From positions 1-41,171 of the forward strand of contig PUKQ01000011.1 of the NCBI GenBank assembly GCA_003550565.1: 41,171 nucleotides of DNA, given 5' to 3'. The stretch is from Syntrophomonadaceae bacterium. GTDB lineage: Bacteria > Bacillota > Dethiobacteria > DTU022 > PWGO01. Under the pieces are notes generated by a model. It did no database searches and was not told the origin of the DNA. It saw only the letters and a list, made by a program, of their open reading frames with translations. Position numbers and translations under genes: made by a program. Shown here one piece after another: positions 19,012 to 28,649 of this stretch (within the stretch, counting starts at the first letter, position 1; each line of letters starts with the position of its first letter).

Positions 19012-19857
19012 GTGAGTTTCATAATTAAAGTAATAAGAAAACGCAAGTCCGTAAGAACATATACCGGGGAGGATCTAAAGGAAGAAACACTACTTAAGAT
19101 CGGTGAAATAGTAAAGTCTTTTAACCGTGGTCCTTTTGGTAATGAAATAAGATTTTCCTTGTTGGATTTTAAAGATATGAAAAAGGACGATATTAAACCG
19201 CCGGGCACTTATGGCATTATCAGGGGAGCAAATCTTTTCATTGCCGGAGCGGTGGTGGATAGCCCAAAAGCTATGGAAGATTTTGGCTATTGCATGGAAA
19301 GGGTTATTCTTGCACTTACTGAATTAGGCCTGGGAACATGCTGGATGGCCGGGACCTTCCAAAGAGGCGCATTTGCCAGGGAAATAAACCTTGCCGAAAA
19401 TGAGTTGCTTCCTGCAATTACTCCCGTGGGTTACAACAAAGACAAGAGGTCTTTTGTGGATCGTTCGCTGAGGGTTCTTGGGGGGTCCGATAATAGAAAA
19501 AAATGGGAGGAACTCTTCTTCCTGAATGATATTAACACTCCCCTGCAAAAGCAAGATGCGGGAGATTACCTTGATATTATTGAATCGGTAAGGCTGGGCC
19601 CTTCGGCATCTAATAGGCAGCCCTGGAGAATTATAAAAGAGAATAACCAAAACGTATTTCATTTTTACCTTAAAAGGACAAAAGGTTACCCCGCTAAGAT
19701 AGGCAAAGTAAAAGTACAGAATATAGATATGGGAATAGCCCTATGCCATTTTGATCTTGCTGCCGCTGAGATGGGAAAGCAAGGTAAATGGATTAATAAT
19801 AAACCGGCGGTGGATCTTAGAGAAATGGAATATATAGCAACCTGGTCTGAATATTGA
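19012..19857 (+). CDS. Nitroreductase-family protein (putative TM-nitroreductase type)
   Basis: IKVIRKRKSVRTYTGEDL, GTCWMAGTFQRGAFAREINL, LGPSASNRQPWRII. GTG 19012 overlaps AGGAGG, so the true start is probably ATA 19021. Confidence 0.82.
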   Translation: MSFIIKVIRKRKSVRTYTGEDLKEETLLKIGEIVKSFNRGPFGNEIRFSLLDFKDMKKDDIKPPGTYGIIRGANLFIAGAVVDSPKAMEDFGYCMERVILALTELGLGTCWMAGTFQRGAFAREINLAENELLPAITPVGYNKDKRSFVDRSLRVLGGSDNRKKWEELFFLNDINTPLQKQDAGDYLDIIESVRLGPSASNRQPWRIIKENNQNVFHFYLKRTKGYPAKIGKVKVQNIDMGIALCHFDLAAAEMGKQGKWINNKPAVDLREMEYIATWSEY

Positions 19858-20143
19858 AAAACAAATATCTGGAGTGGGGGGATCTCCAATTTGTTCTGCC
19901 GGGGTAAGATGTGATACATGCCATCATGGTTGTTTGCAGGTTCTTTCTTGCAAGCGCCTTTATTAACGCCCTTTCTGCCATCAGGAGTGGTTAGAGGAGT
20001 GTGTAGCATGGTTGTATATAGAAGTATTAATTATTTAAACTACAGTTAGTTGGCATTCAATGTTTTCCAAAATGTTTAATGATAATTATAATGTATGACC
20101 GCAGGCTAATGGTCAATTACTGGGAGAGGGAAGGCACAATAGA

Positions 20144-21037
20144 ATGACAAAAAAAAGGAATGTGCTAGAAAAGTCAAAAACCGTGAGTATGGTATCAGAT
20201 ATGAACATCAGCAGTATGGTTGTAACCGGTGCCGGCTCCGGCCTGGGAAGATCAATTTCCCTGGTTTTTGCCAGGGCGGGATGTGTTGTTGGTGCTGCCG
20301 ATATTAATCTGGCAACGGCAGAAGAAACGGTTCGGCTGATTAAAGAAGCCGGGGGAAATGCCTTGGCTTTTCACGTGGATGTCAGTGATCCTGTAAGTGT
20401 GGAAAAAATGGCGACTTACTTTTACCAAGAATGGGGCCGTGTTGATCTTATGGTAAACAATGCGGGTATCGCCAACGTGGGGTTGGTAGGTGAAGTAACG
20501 CCTGATGACTGGAAACAAATTATTGACATCAATCAGCTTGGTATGATCTACGGTTGCCACACTTTTATTCCTCGCATGAAAAAGCAGGGAGGTGGTCATA
20601 TAGTTAATGTGGCCTCTGCCGGAGGTTTGATATGCTTGCCCCAAATGTCTCCCTACAATGTTTCAAAGGCAGCTGTGATTGCCCTTTCCGAAACCCTGAA
20701 GCAGGAACTTGCTTCCTTTAATATTCATATCACCGTATTATGTCCTTCTTTTTTTAAAACCAATTTAACCGATGAAATGAAATATACAGATAAATTCCAG
20801 CTGGAGTTCACCGGGGCTGCTTTTAATAATGCCAGGATTACCTCCGATATGGTTGCGGAATCTTTGCTGAAGGCAGTGCGGAAAAGAAAACTGTACTGCA
20901 TACCCCAGTTTCCCGCTAAAAGCCTGTGGTTTTTAAAACGCATGATGCCTTCTGTCTATCACGGAGGCATGGCCTTAGTCTACCGAAGCGGAGGGGAAAG
21001 ATTGGCTTTATGGCTTGCTAAGAAAGGACTGGTTTAA
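20144..21037 (+). CDS. Short-chain dehydrogenase/reductase (SDR)
   Basis: VTGAGSGLGRSI, VNNAGIAN, S...SPYNVSKAAV catalytic YxxxK. Confidence 0.94.
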   Translation: MTKKRNVLEKSKTVSMVSDMNISSMVVTGAGSGLGRSISLVFARAGCVVGAADINLATAEETVRLIKEAGGNALAFHVDVSDPVSVEKMATYFYQEWGRVDLMVNNAGIANVGLVGEVTPDDWKQIIDINQLGMIYGCHTFIPRMKKQGGGHIVNVASAGGLICLPQMSPYNVSKAAVIALSETLKQELASFNIHITVLCPSFFKTNLTDEMKYTDKFQLEFTGAAFNNARITSDMVAESLLKAVRKRKLYCIPQFPAKSLWFLKRMMPSVYHGGMALVYRSGGERLALWLAKKGLV

Positions 21038-21063
21038 AAGCTCTACCTTATGTAGTAGCTAAT

Positions 21064-21588
21064 ATGGATCCGTATGAGTTTTTTGAACGTCTTGCCCACC
21101 TGATGAAAGACAACCCTCCGGCACTTGAAGACGTGCCTATACTTGATCAATTAGCCATTGCCGGAATAAGCCCGGGGGAAGATTACGATTTGGAGGAGTT
21201 TGGCTTTATTGCCCGTGTAGCTGTTAAACTGGGTGTCAGAATGGCAAGAGGGATGCTTGATGAGGCTGTAAGTGAAGGAGGAGCGGCAACGCAGGAGGGC
21301 TGGGAACTAAATGATAGTTTTGATGTCATGGGATCACTGGATCAGGTGAAGAACCGTAACGACTGGTCAGCTGTCCTTGAAAATATGGGAGATTACGGTG
21401 TTAATTATGCTTTCCGAGCAGGTGTTGCCTTAATAGGCTTAGGGGCAAACCTGCCGGAAGATGCAGTTTATTATAATACCGGTATTGACAAGGACGGTAA
21501 TCCTTTGGATTCCGATAAAAGCTATATCATGCATTTTTTCCTATTTTTAAACATAGCTTTTATTGATCGGGGTGAAGAGGTGTGTTAA
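21064..21588 (+). pseudogene. Truncated DUF1254/DUF1214-type ORF
   Basis: FFERLAHLMKDNPPALEDVPILDQLAIAGISPGEDYD and GDYGVNYAFRAGVALIGLGANLPEDAVYYNTGIDKDGNPLDSDKSYIMHF resemble the middle of DUF1254-DUF1214 proteins; no clear SD, and no N-domain or C-terminal FWSLTxYD segment. Confidence 0.6.
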
Positions 21589-21667
21589 AATATGAATGAA
21601 ATTTCATACTTATTTGGCAATTTTTTTTATGATATCAGTTGCCGCATGATGAGAAAGAGGTGTCTTT

Positions 21668-24154
21668 ATGCAGGAGCATACCCGATTGCACCGGGAGCGT
21701 ATACTTGCGGCTCCTTATAGTATTTGTATTGAACGAGCTCGTTATTACACCCACTCTTTTCGTGCCACCGAGGGTGAACATCCTGCTATACGCGCCGCCA
21801 AGGCTTTTGCCCATACCCTGGATAATATGAGTATTTATATATTGGATGAAGAAAAGATTGCAGGGAACAGGGCTTCTAAGCCATTGGCGGTGGTTATCCC
21901 CGTGGAGCGGGGTGATATTAATTCAGTGCTCGAGCTTGACCTGGACTTATTAACCGGGCGTGAACAAAACCCATTTCATATAACCGAAAAAGACAAGCAG
22001 GAACTGTTTGAAGAGATACTCCCTTACTGGCGTGGTAGAACCCTGGCAGACCGAAAAAAAACACTGTTTAAGGAGAACGGGTTATACTTTTCCCTGGCTA
22101 TGGACCCGGTTAGCCTGTATCGGCGCAGGAAAAGCTTGGATATGCGTAAAATATGGAACTTTTTAAAGACGCAACGCAGTATTCCAAAGAAAGTAGATTA
22201 TGCTCTGAAAGGATCGGAAGGACTGCTTTTTAACAACCCGGCCTTATTAACCAATGTTTTTGATACCCAGGGGCATTTGATCTTAGGACACAAAAATATA
22301 CTGCAGAAAGGTTTTCATGGGATAAAAGAAGAAGCTGAAACTGCCATAGATGAGAGTGACAGAGAAAGCCTTGCTTTCTATAAAGCTGTTATTATTAGTT
22401 GTGAAGCAATGCAACGCTTTGCGGAGAGATATGCCACCATGGCTGACCAGTTAGCTCAGGAATCTGCTGATGCTGACAGGAGGGAGGAGCTTAAGCGGAT
22501 TGCCGCTCAATGTAGGCATGTGCCTTATTATCCACCCCGCACGTTCCATGAAGCCGTGCAGGCTATGTGGTTGACCCAGGTGGCAGCTCACGTATCTTAC
22601 GGGACGGTGGGAATTTTTGCAACGGGGAGGATTGACCAGCACTTATATCCTTATTTTGCCGCTGACAAGGCGGAAAGGAATATTACTGATGCAGAGGCTA
22701 TAGCTTCTCTGGAAGAGCTGCTTCTTAAGTTAAGCTGTGGTATGCTGCTTATCCCCATGGTAGGCAAAAATACCGGTAGTGAAATGGGGAGTGATATTGC
22801 TTCTCCTACCATTGGAGGCTTAAACCGCCGGGGTGAAGATGCGGTCAATGAAGTGTCTTATCTGGTTCTGAATGCATTTAATAATATCAAATCCATGGCC
22901 AATAGTTTTACTATTCGCCTTTCTAACCAGAATCCTCCTGAATTCTGGCACAAAGCACTGAAGACTTACTGCTACACGTCCGGTGCGGCTCTTTACAATG
23001 ATGAAATAACGGTCAAGGCTTTGCAGCAATGCGGCTACAGCCGGGAGGACGCTCATGATTACGGGGTAATTGGATGCGTAGAGCCAACGGGTGACGGAGA
23101 TACATTTGGGTGTACCTCAGGTAATGATCTTTCCATCGTGGCAGCTTTGGAAATGGCCCTATTGGACGGACATTTGCATATCATGGGGAAAAAGATAGGC
23201 CCCAGTACCGGAAATCCCCGCACTTTTAAAAGTTTTACGGAGTTCTGGGAAGCATTCCAAAAACAACTTTCCTTCTTGATCCGGGTGGTGGCCAGAGGGG
23301 TAAATTTGAAGGATGAAGCTTACCGCGAGGGTTTTCCTAATCCTTATGTTTCATCAACTCTTAGCGGATGTTTAGAAAACGGACGGGATATGACCGCTGG
23401 AGGGGCAAAATATAATTTTGAATCTATAGGTGGGCGAGGAATTGGAACCACAGTTGATTCCCTTGTAGCGATAAAATATTTTGTTTATGACCGGCAGGAA
23501 ATATCTATGGACCAACTTTTACGAGCTTTGGAACGTAACTTCAAAGGAGAGGAAAAAATGAGGTCTATTTTAGAGACAAAAGGACCTAAATATGGTTGTG
23601 GCAACGACTATGCCGATGACTTAGCCCGCGAGGTTACGGAATATTTCTGCCGGGAGGTTTCCAGCCAAATTAATATCCACGGTAAACCTTTCCGGCCGGG
23701 TTTCTTTTCGTATGGCATGCATGTATTGGATGGTTTATTGTTGGGAGCAACGCCAAACGGCAGGCGGGCCGGTGAACCTATTAGCAACAGTTTCAGTCCT
23801 TCCAACGGCTCGGAGCTAAATGGCCCTACAGGAGTGCTCCGTTCTGTAGCTGCAAATGACCACACACTCATTTCCAATGGCTGTGCCCTGAATCTCCGGT
23901 TGTCACCTTATATGTTTAGGGAAGAAGAGCAGGTAGATAAAAGCCGGGCCCTGGTGCAGTCTTTCTTTAATATGGGTGGTATGGAGATACAGTTTAATGT
24001 GGTGGATAATGCTACGCTGAGAGAAGCCCAGCAAAACCCTGCATCTTACCGAGATTTAGTAGTCAGGGTTTCGGGTTATTCGGCTTTCTTTACTGACTTG
24101 GGACGCCCCCTACAAGACGAAATTATCAGCAGGACAGAGTTTACTTCCTTCTAA
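21668..24154 (+). CDS. Glycyl radical enzyme (PFL/diol dehydratase-like superfamily), substrate unknown
   Basis: Active-site GVIGCVEPTGDGDTFG; C-terminal glycyl loop LVVRVSGYSAFFTDL; about 830 aa. Confidence 0.94.
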   Translation: MQEHTRLHRERILAAPYSICIERARYYTHSFRATEGEHPAIRAAKAFAHTLDNMSIYILDEEKIAGNRASKPLAVVIPVERGDINSVLELDLDLLTGREQNPFHITEKDKQELFEEILPYWRGRTLADRKKTLFKENGLYFSLAMDPVSLYRRRKSLDMRKIWNFLKTQRSIPKKVDYALKGSEGLLFNNPALLTNVFDTQGHLILGHKNILQKGFHGIKEEAETAIDESDRESLAFYKAVIISCEAMQRFAERYATMADQLAQESADADRREELKRIAAQCRHVPYYPPRTFHEAVQAMWLTQVAAHVSYGTVGIFATGRIDQHLYPYFAADKAERNITDAEAIASLEELLLKLSCGMLLIPMVGKNTGSEMGSDIASPTIGGLNRRGEDAVNEVSYLVLNAFNNIKSMANSFTIRLSNQNPPEFWHKALKTYCYTSGAALYNDEITVKALQQCGYSREDAHDYGVIGCVEPTGDGDTFGCTSGNDLSIVAALEMALLDGHLHIMGKKIGPSTGNPRTFKSFTEFWEAFQKQLSFLIRVVARGVNLKDEAYREGFPNPYVSSTLSGCLENGRDMTAGGAKYNFESIGGRGIGTTVDSLVAIKYFVYDRQEISMDQLLRALERNFKGEEKMRSILETKGPKYGCGNDYADDLAREVTEYFCREVSSQINIHGKPFRPGFFSYGMHVLDGLLLGATPNGRRAGEPISNSFSPSNGSELNGPTGVLRSVAANDHTLISNGCALNLRLSPYMFREEEQVDKSRALVQSFFNMGGMEIQFNVVDNATLREAQQNPASYRDLVVRVSGYSAFFTDLGRPLQDEIISRTEFTSF

Positions 24155-24288
24155 AAATTTTTTACCCGATTGTTTTGCTATTCCATAAGGTGCTGCAAAG
24201 GTATTTCTTGGTTGACAATTTAGAACCGGAACAATAAAATTACCTTAGATTAGCGAGAGATTTTATGTAGACAAGGGGAAAAAAGCAT

Positions 24289-24693
24289 ATGGAGGAGAAA
24301 GAAAAATTAACTTACAGTACTGAAATATATACCGCATTAAGGTTAATAAAAAAAAAGTTTGAAGCGGCTGGCCTGGAACTTGACAGGCGGTACTTAGACT
24401 ATTTTGGCGAGATGTGTCCGCGCTGTGGCGGCGCATTTAAGGTCTACCGGAACGAGGTAAAAGATGTGGCAACGGTATCTGCTTTTTTGAATATGGAGCA
24501 ACAGAAAGGAATTGCTTATTGCCTATGTAAAAAATGTGTCAAAGAGTTCTCTACGTATACTGCCTCAAAAGATGCGGAAGTAACTGAGAGGCGAATTTTT
24601 GAAAAGGTCCCCGATTTAAAGCGATCGCAGAAACCGAGCCGAAAGGAGATTGAACTGGAAAAACGGATACTCAAGAAAATTTACGGTTTTTAA
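24289..24693 (+). CDS. Zinc-ribbon hypothetical protein
   Basis: CPRCGG...CLCKKC pair; complete 134-aa ORF 3' of the GRE gene. Confidence 0.65.
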   Translation: MEEKEKLTYSTEIYTALRLIKKKFEAAGLELDRRYLDYFGEMCPRCGGAFKVYRNEVKDVATVSAFLNMEQQKGIAYCLCKKCVKEFSTYTASKDAEVTERRIFEKVPDLKRSQKPSRKEIELEKRILKKIYGF

Positions 24694-24984
24694 CCTCAAT
24701 TTTAGATATTCTGTTAACCAGAGGAGCGATAAAACCTCCGATACTATAAAATTTTCTCTCTGTTATTTTTAGGGAATTAAAATTCTTGAGCTACTACTCA
24801 TATGTGGAAACCTGGCGTGTTGCGCATTTTGCCATATCAGCTGGTAAGATAAACCGGATGAATAATAATATGGTAACGAGATGTAGTGCGCTAGAAACCG
24901 ATTCCTAAATACCTTGATTCATAGTGTGCTAAATTCATAGTTAAAGATACTGGCTTTGATTAATTGAAGGGATGATTTACTTAA

Positions 24985-25950
24985 ATGAAGGCTCTGGTAT
25001 TTGAAGATAGACTGTTTATGGAAGATAATATGCCTAAACCGGTTCCCGTCCAAAGAGAGGCTTTAGTGAAGGTGAAAATGGCTGGAATCTGTAAAACCGA
25101 CCTGGAAATAGAAAAAGGTTACATGGGGTTTAAAGGAATTCCCGGACACGAATTTGTGGGTGTAGTTGAAGAATCTAAAGATGGTGATCAGTCTCTTTTG
25201 GGAAAAAGGGTAGTGGGAGAAATAAACTGCGGCTGCAAAGTTTGTAATTATTGTTTGCAGGGATTGGAAACCCACTGTCCGGAGCGTACTACTTTGGGAA
25301 TTGACGGGAGGGACGGATGCTTTGCTGAATATCTAACTCTGCCTGTTGCTAACCTTATAGAGGTTCCCGAAGGGATCACCAACGAGGAAGCTGTTTTTAC
25401 CGAGCCGTTGGCAGCAGCTTTTGAGATAATGAACCAGGTGCATATTAAGCCAAGTGATCAGGTCTGTGTTCTTGGGGACGGAAAGCTTGGCCTGTTAATT
25501 GCGCTAGCCCTTAACTTGAGCCAGTCGGAGCTACTACTTGTAGGGAAATATCCAGTAAAACTTAACATTGCTGAAAAACAGCATATAAAAACAGCCTTGT
25601 TGGAAGATTTATCTTCTAAAAGGCAATTTGACCTGGTTGTAGAAGCAACTGGTAGTGTAGATGGTTTTGAACTGGCTCGAAAAGTAGTGAGACCCCGAGG
25701 CAAGGTTGTTTTGAAGAGCACCATAGCCGGGAATAAGGAACTTAACCTTACTTCCCTGGTTCTTGATGAAATAACCATGATTGGTAGTAGGTGCGGGGCA
25801 TTTAATCCTGCCCTCAAAGCACTGGAGAGAAAAATGCTTAATGTTAAACCGCTGATATCCGGAATTTACTCCCTGGATAAAATTATTGAAGCTTATGAGG
25901 CAAGCAAAAGAAAAGATGCCTTAAAGGTTCTTATTGATTTTACCCTTTAA
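24985..25950 (+). CDS. Zinc-dependent MDR alcohol dehydrogenase
   Basis: GICKTDLEIEKGYMGFKGIPGHEFVG; structural zinc CGCKVCNYCLQGLETHC; LGDGKLGLLIA nucleotide-binding. Confidence 0.93.
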   Translation: MKALVFEDRLFMEDNMPKPVPVQREALVKVKMAGICKTDLEIEKGYMGFKGIPGHEFVGVVEESKDGDQSLLGKRVVGEINCGCKVCNYCLQGLETHCPERTTLGIDGRDGCFAEYLTLPVANLIEVPEGITNEEAVFTEPLAAAFEIMNQVHIKPSDQVCVLGDGKLGLLIALALNLSQSELLLVGKYPVKLNIAEKQHIKTALLEDLSSKRQFDLVVEATGSVDGFELARKVVRPRGKVVLKSTIAGNKELNLTSLVLDEITMIGSRCGAFNPALKALERKMLNVKPLISGIYSLDKIIEAYEASKRKDALKVLIDFTL

Positions 25951-26002
25951 TCTCCGTTGCCGGTATAAAAAAAGTTTTTTGCATAAAATACTGAAGAGTT
26001 AT

Positions 26003-26045
26003 AAAAAAAAAGACAAACTACTTATCAAAGTAGTTTGCATTTACT
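26003..26045. terminator. Bidirectional terminator between convergent ADH and dehydratase genes
   Basis: CAAACTACTT-atca-AAGTAGTTTG stem flanked by A9 on the left, which is a T-run on the minus strand. Confidence 0.85.
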
Positions 26046-26106
26046 AATTATTTCATTATAAGATATCTCAGATATCTCCTCAAAAATCCCGCTAAACTAG
26101 TTTGCT

Positions 26107-27354
26107 TTAAACTGATTTTTCTCTTAAAGTCTCCATAAAAGCGTCTATTCGGTTTTCTATTTGTCCCTCGCTGAAGTTCCGTTCATCGACCATGTCAGCT
26201 TCAAAAATGAGGACAGGGAGTCCTGTTTCTTTGGTAATTATCCTGCTCAGGTCATATTGTCCTAAAGAATATGGCTTGCAGCTTCGGTTTGAATGCATGA
26301 CAATTCCGTCGGCATCATACTTTGCTTTTAAATTTTTAAAGTTCTCTACCATATTATCAATGGATACATTTAAGTACACACTGGAATATGCTATGGCAGT
26401 TGATTCCAGGAAATTATCTTCATCAATTAAATGAAAACATCCGCTCCAAGCTGCAGTATAAGAATCTGCTACCAGACTTGCTCCATGGGAAGCAAACTTT
26501 TCCGAAAACCATTTTGTTCTGTACCAAACCGGTAAATTGTCCCATAAAAGCCGGTAGCGTTCATTGGAAACCATGCCTATCCCGGCTTCGATCCTTTCAT
26601 TCATTTCATCCAGTAAGTTTTGATAGTAGTCTACTGCCTGTTGAGTTCCTCTTAGAGTAACTATTAGGGCAAGGTGAAAAAAGGCATCAAAAGCCGTCAT
26701 AGGTGCAGGCTTTGTCATGGCTGTATCAAGAACTTTTTGCCATAATTTTTGCGCCTCTAATGAACGTTGGGCCACTTCATATAATATATCTGCCTCCATG
26801 GGTTTCTCACATATTTTTTCTAAAAAAGAAATATAATTATTCATCTGGGTAGAAACATAACGCTTCGATTCTTCAGGCATTGCTCTATGAATAAACGGAG
26901 TATCTAGAATAAACAGGGGTACGTTATAATACCTGGCTTGTATTTCGTACCACTTGAGCACGGTGCCACATATGTTGTTGCAGCATACCAAAAAATCCGG
27001 ATCGGGCAAACCGCCGATAGGCCCACCATTGGTAACTGAAGCGCCAATGTCAGACCTGGCGTAAGAACAAAGGTCTCTGGAATAGCCCATTTCTTCAGCT
27101 TTGTTACATAAATCAACGCCCATTTTTGAAGCACCGATCATTGCTCCGTGATTCTCCGGATACACCGGGATCACATCCATGGCTATTAGGGGTTCTACCG
27201 GCCCTCCACTGGTGATCCAGGCCACTTTTTTGTTGTTTATAGAAGCATTTTTGGCAGCAATATAATATTCGGTCATTATTTCTTTCATTTGTTTGACCGT
27301 CTTGATCTTTTTTCTTTCTTTTTCAGCGTCTTTGTTAGTATCTTTCTCCGACAT
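26107..27354 (-). CDS. 2-hydroxyacyl-CoA dehydratase / benzoyl-CoA reductase-like subunit (HgdA/BcrB family)
   Basis: LCSYARSDIGA...GGLPDPDFLVCCNNICGTVLKWYEIQARYYNVPLFILDTPF; HSNRSCKPYSLGQYDL; SD GGAGG before ATG 27354. Confidence 0.9.
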   Translation of the reverse strand: MSEKDTNKDAEKERKKIKTVKQMKEIMTEYYIAAKNASINNKKVAWITSGGPVEPLIAMDVIPVYPENHGAMIGASKMGVDLCNKAEEMGYSRDLCSYARSDIGASVTNGGPIGGLPDPDFLVCCNNICGTVLKWYEIQARYYNVPLFILDTPFIHRAMPEESKRYVSTQMNNYISFLEKICEKPMEADILYEVAQRSLEAQKLWQKVLDTAMTKPAPMTAFDAFFHLALIVTLRGTQQAVDYYQNLLDEMNERIEAGIGMVSNERYRLLWDNLPVWYRTKWFSEKFASHGASLVADSYTAAWSGCFHLIDEDNFLESTAIAYSSVYLNVSIDNMVENFKNLKAKYDADGIVMHSNRSCKPYSLGQYDLSRIITKETGLPVLIFEADMVDERNFSEGQIENRIDAFMETLREKSV

Positions 27355-27408
27355 TTTTAACCTCCACAATGAATTAATTTAAAATAAAAAAAGTTACTAT
27401 TTAGCATT

Positions 27409-28533
27409 TCAACTTAGCATTTCAACAAAAGTTTCTAACCGTGTTCGTACGGTTTCCCCGGCTTTAGTTGGCTCTTCTATTTCAAGATATAAAGAGGAAA
27501 TGTTTTCTTGATCAAGATGTTCCTTAATATATGGATAATCAAAAGAGTGGGGGTCACAAAATTTAAGCTGTAATATAATAACCCCCTGGGGTTTATGTTC
27601 CTTGATAAGAGCGCTAAGATTTTCATATCGAGATTTTATCCCCCTGTGTTTTGCCGGGCATTCCATACGCTCAAAGTACCGTTTGGTAATTGATTCCATG
27701 GGGGGAATATTTTCGTCAAGGTTTCCGTTAAAGGATCTATAACCGGAACAAAGGTCATCCCACATAATGTAAGCCCCTGCCTCTTCAAGAATAGAATATA
27801 AATCAGGGTGGTCGCAAATACCGCCGGTCATAATTATGCCCACAGGCGCTTTTACAGCCGGATAATCTGTGTCTTTATTGAGTTCATGGATAAATTCTTC
27901 AAGCTGAGATGCAAATTCTTCCCGATCCATGGTCATGGAGGCACGTGACACATAATAAATATCTTCTCCGCTAATGAGATATGGTTTTTCTTTTCTAATT
28001 TCATAGAGCTCTTTTAGTTTGCTGCGCAGCTTGTTAAAAATTTTTATAGACTCAGAAAGATCTTTATCACTTATATCTTTTCCCAGGGCTTTACCGAGTT
28101 CATTCCTAAATCGTTCTAAAACAGCATACATATAATCACGGGACTCGGGCGTATTAAGTTTAACGGGATGGACAACGTCAAAATGAAAACTCATGTCGGC
28201 ATTAAGCCGCCATATATCTGAAAGGCGTTGAATTGAGTCGCAGGTATGGGGAAAGACCATACCATCGAGAAAATTCAGGTCTCCTTCCAATGCTTCTCCT
28301 AGCGCGCTTCTCACCAGGGAACATGAATAAGCTTGGAGGTGGTGATCTGCACTGCTCGCCCGATTTGTATTACCAAAAATACGATAGGGCATCACCCCTG
28401 CTGCATGCATGATTTCTTCGGGAGTATAAGTACATAAATAGCCCAAAACTTTTTTATCGTTTTGGTTCTTCCATTCGGATATTTTGGGGGCAGGGTTTTC
28501 TGCTTGTTCTTTAAAAGGATTGCTATTATGCAT
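27409..28533 (-). CDS. 2-hydroxyacyl-CoA dehydratase / benzoyl-CoA reductase-like subunit (HgdB/BcrC family)
   Basis: GYLCTYTPEEIMHAAGVMPYRIFG; YSCSLVRSALGEALEGDLNFLDGMVFPHTCDSIQRL; LQLKFCDPHSFDYPYIK; SD aaggag. Confidence 0.9.
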   Translation of the reverse strand: MHNSNPFKEQAENPAPKISEWKNQNDKKVLGYLCTYTPEEIMHAAGVMPYRIFGNTNRASSADHHLQAYSCSLVRSALGEALEGDLNFLDGMVFPHTCDSIQRLSDIWRLNADMSFHFDVVHPVKLNTPESRDYMYAVLERFRNELGKALGKDISDKDLSESIKIFNKLRSKLKELYEIRKEKPYLISGEDIYYVSRASMTMDREEFASQLEEFIHELNKDTDYPAVKAPVGIIMTGGICDHPDLYSILEEAGAYIMWDDLCSGYRSFNGNLDENIPPMESITKRYFERMECPAKHRGIKSRYENLSALIKEHKPQGVIILQLKFCDPHSFDYPYIKEHLDQENISSLYLEIEEPTKAGETVRTRLETFVEMLS

Positions 28534-28621
28534 AAGTATTTTCTCCTTAAATTAAAATAATAATTTAGATTAAGAGAGCTACATAAAAACTTTTCTCAAG
28601 GGCTCTTGTAACTTTTATTAC

Positions 28622-28649
28622 ATTATCACAGTTGTGATTTTTTTGTCAA
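28622..28649 (-). promoter_or_regulatory. Sigma-A-type promoter with overlapping palindromic operator for the dehydratase operon
   Basis: Minus strand TTGACA-16 nt-GATAAT with extended -10 TGT; ATCACAACTGTGAT palindrome (28625-28638) overlaps spacer and -10. Confidence 0.6.

Noticed and set aside
19858-19980. Cys-rich reading (PICSAGVRCDTCHHGCLQVLSCKRLY) after the nitroreductase
   Set aside because: Short, no start/SD, ends at a stop after about 32 codons; probably chance or decayed sequence
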